Below, piece by piece: positions 17,233 through 25,467 of a stretch of 64,000 nt of DNA (position 1 is the stretch's first letter; each line of letters opens with the position of its first letter). The notes beneath the pieces are model-generated. The model worked only from the letters and a program-made list of their open reading frames with translations. It was not told the DNA's origin and did no database searches. The DNA comes from an uncultured Bacteroidia bacterium (lineage in GTDB: Bacteria; Bacteroidota; Bacteroidia; Bacteroidales; UBA932). The stretch spans positions 62,001 through 126,000 of the forward strand of contig CACZZZ010000004.1 in assembly GCA_902785825.1 (NCBI GenBank), given 5' to 3'. The position numbers and the translations under genes are program-made.

Positions 17233-18189
17233 TTAATCAAAATTCCCCGTCTTGACAATCTCTCCCTCCTCAATCAGCCTCTTGGCCAAGCGGTCAAGGA
17301 GTCCATTGACGAAGGAACGGCTCTTCGGAGTGCTGTAATACTTTGAGATCTCGACATACTCGTTGATCGTCACCCGCAAGGGCAGGTCGGGGAAAGCCTT
17401 GGCCTCTGACAAGCCCATCACAATCAGGACAGTGTCCGTAGTGAAAAGACGATCCTCCTGCCACTGGTCGGTGCTTGAGGCCACCAGCGGGAAGTATTTG
17501 CCGTAGCAAGTGTACGAGGTTCTGAGAAGCTTCGTCACGAAGGTCTTGTCGCTCTCAGCCGGCTTGGGAGACAACATGTCGCTGCGGTAAAGCGGCGGAA
17601 ACTCCCACCTATTCCCCTTCGCCAGGGACTTCATGGTGTCGCAGCACACTGTCAGGGAATATGCCAGATCGTCGTTCCACCATATAGACATGTCCTCAAG
17701 GATGTCGGCAAGCGCCTCGGAATCGACGAACTCCTCCTCATACATTTTAATAAATAAAGACGCGTCCTTGGCTAGAGACTTCTCAGGATCGGCCATATAG
17801 GCTTTGAAATAGTCCTTGCGTGACATTGAGTCGTATGTGTCCCGGATAAACGCGTCAAAAGGTTCCCAAGAAAGCTTCCTCTTAGCGAGGAGTTTTGTCA
17901 GGTCGGGATCATTGTCCAGAAGGGGCGCTATAGCGTTTCCGACAAATTTCATGTTCGGATTCCTCTCTTCTTCAGTTGGATTGAACTTTCCCTTCGCACT
18001 CTCGATCCTCGCGGATGCCTCCCGAGTCAGGAACGGGATGATGCCCAACATGAAAAGGTAAAGGGAGCGGGTGGCCTCGCAGGAGACTTCCAGCTGGGAT
18101 TCCGCTTCCGCCAGGGACATCGTCGGATCCTCAGCGTAACAGTACATCACTTTGAAAGCTTTGATCCGCAGGATTCTTCTATTTAACAT
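17233..18189 (-). CDS. nusB: transcription antitermination factor NusB, long Bacteroidota form
   Basis: The ATG at 18189 gives 318 residues, roughly twice the E. coli protein. The first 35 residues (MLNRRILRIKAFKVMYCYAED) and the last 110 (FVTKLLRTSYTCYG to NGLLDRLAKRLIEEG) match the two halves of the NusB helical fold, with a long insertion between them; long NusB proteins are usual in this phylum. NusB acts with NusA, NusE and NusG to prevent premature termination in rRNA operons. A promoter box is at 18209-18216. Confidence 0.88.
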   Translation of the reverse strand: MLNRRILRIKAFKVMYCYAEDPTMSLAEAESQLEVSCEATRSLYLFMLGIIPFLTREASARIESAKGKFNPTEEERNPNMKFVGNAIAPLLDNDPDLTKLLAKRKLSWEPFDAFIRDTYDSMSRKDYFKAYMADPEKSLAKDASLFIKMYEEEFVDSEALADILEDMSIWWNDDLAYSLTVCCDTMKSLAKGNRWEFPPLYRSDMLSPKPAESDKTFVTKLLRTSYTCYGKYFPLVASSTDQWQEDRLFTTDTVLIVMGLSEAKAFPDLPLRVTINEYVEISKYYSTPKSRSFVNGLLDRLAKRLIEEGEIVKTGNFD

Positions 18190-18208
18190 GATATTGATAA
18201 ATTTTATG

Positions 18209-18216
18209 CAAATATA
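18209..18216 (-). promoter_or_regulatory. -7 box for nusB
   Basis: Minus strand TATATTTG, full match, 19 bases before the nusB ATG; divergent from the box at 18239-18246. Confidence 0.5.
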
Positions 18217-18238
18217 ACACACAATTTCAGATTTTTCT

Positions 18239-18246
18239 TAAATTTG
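18239..18246 (+). promoter_or_regulatory. -7 box for the DUF3276 gene
   Basis: TAAATTTG, full match to TAnnTTTG, 24 bases before the ATG at 18271. Confidence 0.5.
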
Positions 18247-18270
18247 TATGATTACAAACCTTGAATACAG

Positions 18271-18633
18271 ATGTATAAAGACGAAAACGAGCGGTCATTC
18301 TATTCGGATCGCAACTCGGACGACGTGTGGTCAAAGCCTGTCAGGGCCGGAAAACGTACGTATTTCTTTGACGTTAAGACGACCAAAGGCAACAACGACT
18401 ACTATCTTACCATCACCGAAAGCAAGAGAAGGCAGGAGGCTGACGGCAGCTTCTCCTTTGACAAACACAAGATCTTTCTTTACAAGGAAGATTTCGATAA
18501 GTTCAGGGAAGGCCTTGAGGAGGTGATAGCCTACATGAAAGAGAATCTTTTGAAAGACGTTCCGGAGCATACCTACGAGACCTGGAAGGCCTCCGAGGAT
18601 AATAAAGTGGACGTGGATTTCGAGGATTTATAA
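18271..18633 (+). CDS. DUF3276 (PUR-alpha-like) nucleic-acid-binding protein
   Basis: A 120-residue protein of the bacterial PUR family. The core VRAGKRTYFFDVKTTKGNND followed by YYLTITESKRR and HKIFLYKEDFDKFREGLEE is the beta-beta-beta-beta-alpha PUR repeat that binds single-stranded nucleic acid in characterised relatives. It ends in a short acidic tail (VDVDFEDL). The family is near-universal in Bacteroidota with no firm physiological role. It stands alone, divergent from nusB, before the 3-keto operon. Confidence 0.88.
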   Translation: MYKDENERSFYSDRNSDDVWSKPVRAGKRTYFFDVKTTKGNNDYYLTITESKRRQEADGSFSFDKHKIFLYKEDFDKFREGLEEVIAYMKENLLKDVPEHTYETWKASEDNKVDVDFEDL

Positions 18634-18673
18634 TTGACTTATTTTTTAATATTCACTTAATTAACTAATAAAA

Positions 18674-20176
18674 ATGAGTAACGACATCTCAAGACGCTCA
18701 TTCCTTAAGAAGGGATCCGCGATGGCTGCTGGACTGGCAGTCGCCCCAGGAATCATTATGGCTGGAGAAGCCCCCAAGAACGACAAAAAGAAGAAAAAGG
18801 TGACTCCTCCGGAGAAGCTTAAGATTCTCGGCGTCGGTATCGGAGGCCGTGGAGCCGCTGACCTTGCCGCTATGGAGACTGAGGAATTCATCGGTCTTTG
18901 CGACGTTGATTGGAAATACGCCGACCATGTTTTCCAGAAATATCCCAACGCCAAGAGGTACAACGACTACCGCGTGATGTTCGACGAGCTTCTTGACCAG
19001 GCCGACGCTGTCATGGTCGCTACCGCTGACCACACCCACGCCATCATCGCCGCCCAGGCTATGGCCGCCGGAAAGCATGTGTATGTTGAGAAGCCCCTTA
19101 CGCTGACAGTTTATGAGGCCCGCCTCCTTACCAAGCTCGCCGCTAAGTACAAGGTCGCTACCCAGATGGGTAACCAGGGCGCTTCCGGTGCCGGCACCAA
19201 GCAGGCTATCGATTGGCTTTGGAATGGAGTGATCGGTGAGGTTACCCGTGTTGACTGCTTCACAGACCGTCCGATCTGGCCCCAGGGTCTTGAGAAACCC
19301 ACTGAGGTCCAGCAGATTCCTTCAACTCTCAACTGGGATGCTTTCATCGGCCCCGCCCCGATGCGCGACTACAACGAGATCTACCACCCCTGGAACTTCC
19401 GCGGCTGGTGGGACTTCGGTACCGGTGCCATGGGCGATATGGCCTGCCATATCATGCACGTCCCGTTCGTAGGCCTCAAGCTTGGATACCCCACAAAGGT
19501 CCAGGCCAGCTCAACTCCTGTTCTGACCGACTGCTGCCCTAGCGCCGAGATGATCAAGCTGACCTTCCCCGCCCGCGAGAACCTTCCGAAGCTCGCTCTT
19601 CCCGAGGTCGAGGTCCGCTGGTACGACGGTGGCTTCAAGCCTGAGCGTCCCGAGGGTATCCCTGAGGGTGTCAACCTTAATATCGACGGTGGCTGCAGCA
19701 TCTTCTACGGCACCAAGGACATCATGGTCGTGGGCTGCTACGGCAACAAGCCTTACCTTGTCTCCGGCCGTAAGCCCGAGGTTCCCAGCTGCTATCGCGA
19801 AGTCACTCTGTCCCACCAGCAGGACTGGATCCGCGCCGTCAAGGAGTGCATGGTCGATCCCGACAACTTCGTCCGCTCCAATTCCGACTTCAGCCAGGCC
19901 GGTCCGTTCGTAGAGATGGTTGACCTGGGCGTCGCCGCTGTCAGGATGCAGGGCCTGAACCAGATCCTCGAATGGGATGGTCCAAACATGAAGTTCACCA
20001 ACATCCCTGCCGATGCAACTATCAAGTTCCAGATCCACGACGGATTCACAATCAAGGATGGCCACCCGACGTTCAACAAGACTTACTCGGATCCTGTCAA
20101 CGCCCGCGAGTTCGCCGCCCAGCTGATCAAACGCGAGTACCGTGCTGGATATTCCCTCCCGGAAATGCCTGAATAA
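18674..20176 (+). CDS. Tat-exported Gfo/Idh/MocA oxidoreductase (likely glycoside 3-oxidoreductase)
   Basis: A 500-residue protein with a twin-arginine signal (SRRSFLKK, residues 6-13) and a hydrophobic stretch to about residue 30. The NAD(P)-binding Rossmann motif is GVGIGGRG (residues 53-60), and the family EKP motif is Glu139-Lys140-Pro141. Tat export fits delivery with cofactor already bound. It leads an operon with a DUF1080 protein and a sugar isomerase, the same trio known in Bacteroides to oxidise glycosides at C3 and then cleave them. Specific substrate is unknown. Confidence is high for the family and moderate for the 3-keto role. Confidence 0.85.
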   Translation: MSNDISRRSFLKKGSAMAAGLAVAPGIIMAGEAPKNDKKKKKVTPPEKLKILGVGIGGRGAADLAAMETEEFIGLCDVDWKYADHVFQKYPNAKRYNDYRVMFDELLDQADAVMVATADHTHAIIAAQAMAAGKHVYVEKPLTLTVYEARLLTKLAAKYKVATQMGNQGASGAGTKQAIDWLWNGVIGEVTRVDCFTDRPIWPQGLEKPTEVQQIPSTLNWDAFIGPAPMRDYNEIYHPWNFRGWWDFGTGAMGDMACHIMHVPFVGLKLGYPTKVQASSTPVLTDCCPSAEMIKLTFPARENLPKLALPEVEVRWYDGGFKPERPEGIPEGVNLNIDGGCSIFYGTKDIMVVGCYGNKPYLVSGRKPEVPSCYREVTLSHQQDWIRAVKECMVDPDNFVRSNSDFSQAGPFVEMVDLGVAAVRMQGLNQILEWDGPNMKFTNIPADATIKFQIHDGFTIKDGHPTFNKTYSDPVNAREFAAQLIKREYRAGYSLPEMPE

Positions 20177-20203
20177 CAGTTTTATAAGTTAAATAATACA
20201 CAC

Positions 20204-21064
20204 ATGAAAAAGATTTTGCTTATCGCTGCTTGCGCGGCCACTGTCTTTGCGGTGTCCGCTTGCAAGAACAAGAAAGCCGCTGCCAATGAGACCGCGGACA
20301 ATGGAGTTCCCGCTTACGAGGTTGTTGAGAATGCTCAGGTTGACCTGGCCGGTTTCCCCGTTGATGACGAGGGTTACATCGTGATATTTGACGGCACCTC
20401 TCTCAATGGCTGGAGGGGCTACGGAAAGGACAAGGTTCCCGCCCGCTGGACCATCGAGGATGGATGCCTTAAGTTCACCGGCACCGGCGCCGGGGAGTCC
20501 CAGGCAGGAGACGGCGGCGACATCATCTTCGCCAAGAAGTTCAAGAACTTCGAGATGAAGTTCGACTGGAAGATCTCCAAGGGAGGAAACTCAGGAGTCT
20601 TCTATCTCGCCCGCGAGGTCACTACCAAGAACAAGGAGACTGGAGCGACTCAGTATGAGCCTATCTACATTTCTTCTCCCGAGTATCAGATCCTTGACAA
20701 CGCCAACCACCCGGACGCCAAGCTCGGAAAGGACGGCAACCGCCAGAGCGCCTCTCTGTACGACATGATCCCTGCCAAGCCGCAGAACCAGAAGCCTTTC
20801 GGCGAGTGGAACACTGGTAGCATCATGGTTTATCAGGGCACTGTTGTTCACGCCCAGAACGATCAGAACGTCCTCGAATATCATCTCTGGACTCCGAAGT
20901 GGACCGAGATGCTTCAGGCCAGCAAGTTCTCCCAGGAGGCTTGGCCGCTCGCTTTCGAGCTCCTGAACAACCTTGGTGGCGACGCTCACGAGGGTTACAT
21001 CGGCTTCCAGGATCATGGCAATGATGTCTGGTACCGCAATATCAGAATTAAAATCCTTGACTAA
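20204..21064 (+). CDS. DUF1080 lipoprotein, probable 3-keto-glycoside hydrolase/lyase
   Basis: A 286-residue lipoprotein: signal residues 1-19, lipid Cys20. The mature part is the concanavalin-like DUF1080 domain, with IVIFDGTSLNGWRGYG, FEMKFDWKISKGGNSGVFYL, YISSPEYQILDNANHPDA and the ending YIGFQDHGNDVWYRNIRI. Members of this family cleave 3-keto-glycosides made by a partner oxidoreductase. It lies 27 bases after such an oxidoreductase gene and 2 bases before the isomerase gene. The lipid anchor places it in the envelope, with the Tat-exported partner. Confidence 0.85.
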   Translation: MKKILLIAACAATVFAVSACKNKKAAANETADNGVPAYEVVENAQVDLAGFPVDDEGYIVIFDGTSLNGWRGYGKDKVPARWTIEDGCLKFTGTGAGESQAGDGGDIIFAKKFKNFEMKFDWKISKGGNSGVFYLAREVTTKNKETGATQYEPIYISSPEYQILDNANHPDAKLGKDGNRQSASLYDMIPAKPQNQKPFGEWNTGSIMVYQGTVVHAQNDQNVLEYHLWTPKWTEMLQASKFSQEAWPLAFELLNNLGGDAHEGYIGFQDHGNDVWYRNIRIKILD

Positions 21065-21066
21065 AA

Positions 21067-21969
21067 ATGAAGAGAATTAGCATTGTGTTGATGAGCGCTT
21101 TGATGGCTGTCGCCTGCGGGCAGCAGCCTCAGGCGCAGGAGCCTGTCAAGAAGGATATTGCCCTTCAGCTCTATAGTATAAGGAATGTCATTGGTGATGC
21201 CGAGAAGTATGCCGCCAACCACGAGTCTGTGTTCAAGGCTCTCGCGGAGATGGGCTACACCGCTGTCGAGGCCGCCAACTACAATGGTGACGAGGGACTT
21301 CTCTATGGTGTGAAACCCGAGCAGTACAAGGCTGACCTCGAGGCCGCCGGTCTGAAGTCACTTTCCAGCCATATCGGCCATTCCCTTTCCGCTGAGGAGC
21401 TGAAGACCGGGAAGTTCGACGAGTCGATGAAATGGTGGGACAAGGCCATCGCTGTCCACAAGGCGGCTGGCTGCTCCTACATCGTGACTCCGAGTTTTCC
21501 TGTTCCTGACAACCTGAAGGATCTCAAGACCTACTGCGATTACTTCAATGCCATTGGCAAGAAGTGCGCTGAGGCTGGCATCAAGTACGGCTACCACAAC
21601 CACGCCCACGAGTTCAACAAGGTCGAGGATAAGGTGGTCTATGACTTCATGCTTGAGAACACTGATCCTAACTACGTGTTCTTCCAGATGGATGTGTACT
21701 GGGCTTGCATGGGCCGCGCCTATCCGGTCGAGTACTTCCGCAAGTATCCCGGTCGTTTCAAGATGCTCCACATCAAGGATCACTATGAGCTCGGTGAGAG
21801 CGGCATGGTGGGCTTTGACGCGATCTTCAATAACGCCGAGACCGCTGGACTGGAGAACTTCATCGTGGAGCTTGAGGGCTTCACCAAAGGTGAGTGGGAC
21901 GTGAGCATCAAGGCTTGCGCCGACTACCTTCTCGGCTCTGACTTCGTCAAGGAGTCCTATGCCAAGTAA
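21067..21969 (+). CDS. lipoprotein sugar phosphate isomerase/epimerase-like TIM barrel
   Basis: A 300-residue protein with a lipoprotein signal (MKRISIVLMSALMAVAC, Cys17). The mature domain is an AP-endonuclease-2/xylose-isomerase-like TIM barrel: IALQLYSIRN at the first strand, SSHIGHS, KYGYHNHAHEF, FFQMDVYW and MLHIKDHYE give the expected metal-ligand positions (His, Glu, Asp, His). Being exported, it probably acts on a free keto-sugar and not a phosphate ester. It closes the 3-keto operon, and a strong terminator follows at 21993-22022. Confidence 0.82.
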   Translation: MKRISIVLMSALMAVACGQQPQAQEPVKKDIALQLYSIRNVIGDAEKYAANHESVFKALAEMGYTAVEAANYNGDEGLLYGVKPEQYKADLEAAGLKSLSSHIGHSLSAEELKTGKFDESMKWWDKAIAVHKAAGCSYIVTPSFPVPDNLKDLKTYCDYFNAIGKKCAEAGIKYGYHNHAHEFNKVEDKVVYDFMLENTDPNYVFFQMDVYWACMGRAYPVEYFRKYPGRFKMLHIKDHYELGESGMVGFDAIFNNAETAGLENFIVELEGFTKGEWDVSIKACADYLLGSDFVKESYAK

Positions 21970-21992
21970 TTAGCTGAACGCTCTAACCACAG

Positions 21993-22022
21993 AAAGGGCC
22001 GTCGCGAGACGGTCCTTTTTTC
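21993..22022 (+). terminator. rho-independent terminator of the 3-keto operon
   Basis: A GC-rich stem AAAGGGCCGTC / GACGGTCCTTT with a GCGA loop, followed by a run of T. It lies 24 bases after the isomerase stop. Confidence 0.9.
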
Positions 22023-22045
22023 CTTCCCGATATGACATATCGCGA

Positions 22046-22157
22046 GACAGGCTCGCCACGCAAACCTTCGCTTCGCTCATCCCTCCCACCGCTTCGCGGC
22101 GGGCCCCTCCCGTTCACATGGCCACGGGCGGCCATGGGTTTGCCATGGCGACCTGTC
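22046..22157. repeat. large imperfect inverted repeat, multi-hairpin element
   Basis: The arm at 22046-22066 (GACAGGCTCGCCACGCAAACC) is matched, with few differences, by the reverse complement of 22137-22157. Between them are two smaller palindromes: CCGC TTC GCGG around 22089-22099 and CATGGCC/GGCCATG at 22117-22136. The stretch from 22023 to 22270 holds no gene. A short part (22066-22080, CTTCGCTTCGCTCAT) resembles the dispersed repeat. It could be a REP- or MITE-like element; no second copy is in this window. Confidence 0.65.
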
Positions 22158-22272
22158 TACGCTATACCATCATCAATGAACAACTAGCCTGCCTCCGGAT
22201 GTGTCTCATTCTCTCGCCGCCAGTGCGGAAGAAGACTCCCACTGGAAGGCCTGTCAGCGTACCAGCACTGTT

Positions 22273-25200
22273 CTAAATGGCTGAAATGATCCTGACGGGG
22301 CCGAGGAGGCCGGAGCTTTGGAGCTTGTCGTCTTTATCGAGGTATGTGGACGTCTGGAAAGTGAAGCGCTCAGCCTCGGGGACTACCTCTTTCTCTCCGA
22401 TAAGCCTGTTGCGCCAGCAATTCACCACCTCCACCTCGATCCGGTTCTCCCCTTTCTTCAGGAAGTCGGTGACATTCAAGCGATAAGGTGCGGTCCACAC
22501 TCCCCCGACATATTCCCCGTTCACCTTCACTTTAGCCATCACCATAACTATTCCAAGATCAATATAGACTGGTCCAGCCTGAAGTTTCTTCAACTTGAAT
22601 GAGCTGGAATATGTGGCCGTCCCGGAGAAATACTTAACATGATAGTCCGAAGACTCTGTCCAGTCAATAAGTGAATCGAAGACCACAGGAGCCTCAGGGC
22701 CTCCCCTGCCTTCCTGGAAAGCCACCTTCCAAGGACCAGCGACCTCAGCTACAATGGTCTCTTCCGGATAGTTACGTCCCTGCGGCGCGGTAGCTGGAGC
22801 GTCTTTCCGGAACACGATGAAAGAACTCTCGAAAGCGTCCAGGCGGAGAGGAATCTTCGTGGTCTTAGTCAACGCTTTGTATTCGGGAAGAGGCCGGGTC
22901 TCGACGATGAGCGGGTTCCAAAGCTCTGGAGCCTTGCCGGTAATTCTGAATATGCCGTCGAACTCCACAGGGCTGTCGCCCTGGTTCGAGACGAAATAAA
23001 TCTCAGCGTCTTTCAGGGTCAGATGGATAAACTGCAGCGGAAGTTCCTCGTCATCAGCGCGGAAATCAGCCACAATCCCCTTGTCGGCGAAGATCTGCTC
23101 AAGCGAGCCGGAACGATAGATCCTGCCATTGCCATAATCAACCGAAGTGGCGAAAGGCTCTTCGGAAGTCTGCCACATGCGCTCGGCGATTGACCTGACC
23201 TTTCTGTCAGCCTCAGGATATCCCGCGAGGCTCGGAGACTTCTCCGGAGCCGGTCCGAGAATCGTAAGTCCCTCTTTCACAAGAGTTTCAAGCTTGCTCA
23301 GCAACTCGGGCCGCATGGTCTTGATCTTCGGAAGGACAAGCACTGAATAATCCATACCGCTCTTCAGGAGCAGTTTACCGTCCTTGACGGAGGCATCCAT
23401 CAGGACCTCGGAGTTGACGAAGTCGTAGGAATATCCGTCCGGAATCTCAGGATCCCGGACTCCCGTCATCTTCGGAGCGTCCTCACCAAGGAAATATGCC
23501 ACATCAGCGACATAGCGTCCTTGCTGGAGAAGGTAGTTGCAACGCTTGAGGTAGTCGCTGAACACATCCATCTGGGAGAACCAGGTGTTATGGCGGTTGA
23601 ACTCATTGCCAAACCAGGCGTTGATTCCGGGAACCCGGTCGTCAGGCTGCTGGATGTAAAGATGCATCAGCGAGGCGTTTATCCCCTCGGTGAAGAAACG
23701 GTCTCCCCGCTGCTTCATCTGGCCGGGGTATTGGGTGAAATCAGGTCCGCCGCAAGTGAAGCTCTCTGCCCAGACCCGCTTTTTCCCGTAGATATGGCCG
23801 CAGGAAGAAGCCACACGGTTCTCGATGTCTCCAAGGTCACCGAAGCTCCAGAACTCTCCTGCTATCTCATCTGACTGGCCGCCATATTGCAGGAACTCTC
23901 CTGGGAATCCCCAGTGACCGTAATTCTCGAGCCATGTGGTGAGGCCATGCTCATTGCTTACCTCCCTTAGACCACCCACATAATTATAGGAAACCTCGTC
24001 GGCGACGAGCCTCCTCAGATCCCAAAGGAAACGGTCGGAAATGTCCCTGCTGCCCACCACAACACCGCTCAGTACAGGAATATACGGGGTCGGATCATAG
24101 CCGTATGCTTTCTTGAAATCAGGGATCATGTCGTCGGTCCAGTTCTGGCCGCCGGTCTCGTAGCTGTCTTCCACGACTATCTTGAAAGTCTTCCTGTCTT
24201 CAGCTGGAATCCTCGCCAGGATCTTCCCGAGATAGTTGTCAAAATGTGTCCGGATGTGCTTCTTGCTCATCTTGTCGGTCTCAAGGCCGGTGCCCTCCTC
24301 CGGAGCCGGGGAATCCATGGATCCGGTCGGAAGCATAGCCGTTCTCTCGACCACCCATTTTCCCTCCGGAACCTTCCAGGAAAGAGTCCCGTCGGCGGAC
24401 ATATATTTCGAAATATCAATTACTTCCGAAGGATTGACAACCAGCCCGCCCTCATCGGTCGGCTGCTCGCGCCACATGTAGGCTTCCCACATCGGATGCG
24501 GTGTCTGCCACATTTTCGCGAATGTTTTCTCGGCGAAACGCTCGACAGCGGGGACAGCGGAGAGCGCCACTTTCTTTATCACACCGGGCTTTTCGATACT
24601 GACGACAAAAGTCTCACCTAAAGTCTCTGGGATTGAGATCACCACAGGCGCCACAGGATCGAATCCGACATTGACTCCGGCGTTGCTTCTGTCAACATAG
24701 AATTTCTCCACGCTCTTGAGCGCGCCGTCCTTCCGGACGAGCAACTCGACATCAGTCGAACCGGGCGTCGAGGTAGGCTCCACGATTATAGTTCTGACTG
24801 AAGCAGGCTTGCCGTTGGAAAAGGTGACCTCACTGTCCCTCGATGGGTCGCCAGTAACGGAAAAGACAGATTCAGATTCAATTAGAGGATATGCCAAAAC
24901 ATTGACATCCTGAGCATTCTCGCCAACAACAGGAAGTTTTCCTTTAAATAATGACGGACCCGTCAGAGTATCCTTGACAGAACCAAGATAACGCATCGAC
25001 TGCGAGGGTTTTACCCACGGACCACCACTCTGGCTCCAGCCTGGGCAGTTGAAAAGACCGACCTCGATCCCGAGGTCGCCGGCGGTCTTGAACATGGTGT
25101 GGAGGATGTTCCACCACTCCTCCGTGAACATACGGACCGGTCCTTGAGGAGCGCCCTGACCCTCGCCAATCATTCCGATCTGGACCCTGGTGATCCCGGC

Positions 25201-25398
25201 TTTCTTCATGGCCTGGAGATCTTTGACGACCCCGTCCGCGGACATGTTGCCGGAGACCCAATACCAATAGACTCCGGTCGGCTGGCTCCAGGGAATATTC
25301 TTGAAATTCTTCTCGATCTGGTTGATGCCCTCCTGTGCGGCGGCAGAGGTGGAAACGATGATGGCAAGGGCTGAAAGCGCCCTGGAGATAATCTTCAT
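22273..25398 (-). CDS. GH106-like alpha-L-rhamnosidase, secreted
   Basis: A 1041-residue protein with a signal peptide (residues 1-22, cleaved after SAAAQ region). The N-terminal block PTGVYWYWVSGNMSADGVVKDL, then GMIGEGQGAP, WWNILHTMFKTAGDLGIEVG and NCPGWSQSGGPWV match the glycosyl hydrolase 106 family as I recognise it. The last 150 residues form a galactose-binding-like beta-sandwich (KVNGEYVGGVWTAPYRLNVT). GH106 enzymes release terminal alpha-L-rhamnose from plant rhamnogalacturonan and related glycans in the periplasm. No SusCD pair is adjacent. The gene converges on the 3-keto operon and diverges from mtaD. Confidence 0.85.
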   Translation of the reverse strand: MKIISRALSALAIIVSTSAAAQEGINQIEKNFKNIPWSQPTGVYWYWVSGNMSADGVVKDLQAMKKAGITRVQIGMIGEGQGAPQGPVRMFTEEWWNILHTMFKTAGDLGIEVGLFNCPGWSQSGGPWVKPSQSMRYLGSVKDTLTGPSLFKGKLPVVGENAQDVNVLAYPLIESESVFSVTGDPSRDSEVTFSNGKPASVRTIIVEPTSTPGSTDVELLVRKDGALKSVEKFYVDRSNAGVNVGFDPVAPVVISIPETLGETFVVSIEKPGVIKKVALSAVPAVERFAEKTFAKMWQTPHPMWEAYMWREQPTDEGGLVVNPSEVIDISKYMSADGTLSWKVPEGKWVVERTAMLPTGSMDSPAPEEGTGLETDKMSKKHIRTHFDNYLGKILARIPAEDRKTFKIVVEDSYETGGQNWTDDMIPDFKKAYGYDPTPYIPVLSGVVVGSRDISDRFLWDLRRLVADEVSYNYVGGLREVSNEHGLTTWLENYGHWGFPGEFLQYGGQSDEIAGEFWSFGDLGDIENRVASSCGHIYGKKRVWAESFTCGGPDFTQYPGQMKQRGDRFFTEGINASLMHLYIQQPDDRVPGINAWFGNEFNRHNTWFSQMDVFSDYLKRCNYLLQQGRYVADVAYFLGEDAPKMTGVRDPEIPDGYSYDFVNSEVLMDASVKDGKLLLKSGMDYSVLVLPKIKTMRPELLSKLETLVKEGLTILGPAPEKSPSLAGYPEADRKVRSIAERMWQTSEEPFATSVDYGNGRIYRSGSLEQIFADKGIVADFRADDEELPLQFIHLTLKDAEIYFVSNQGDSPVEFDGIFRITGKAPELWNPLIVETRPLPEYKALTKTTKIPLRLDAFESSFIVFRKDAPATAPQGRNYPEETIVAEVAGPWKVAFQEGRGGPEAPVVFDSLIDWTESSDYHVKYFSGTATYSSSFKLKKLQAGPVYIDLGIVMVMAKVKVNGEYVGGVWTAPYRLNVTDFLKKGENRIEVEVVNCWRNRLIGEKEVVPEAERFTFQTSTYLDKDDKLQSSGLLGPVRIISAI

Positions 25399-25442
25399 GT
25401 TGCTTCGTGGTTGATTTTAAGACAATATTAGCGATTTTTTCT

Positions 25443-25450
25443 TATATTTG
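25443..25450 (+). promoter_or_regulatory. -7 box for the MTA/SAH deaminase gene
   Basis: TATATTTG, full match, 17 bases before the ATG at 25468. Confidence 0.5.
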
Positions 25451-25467
25451 GAAAATAGGTATAGCCC

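Noticed and set aside
19511..20065. A 184-codon minus-strand frame within the Tat oxidoreductase gene
   Set aside because: It is a shadow of a conserved gene with biased codons and has no independent support.
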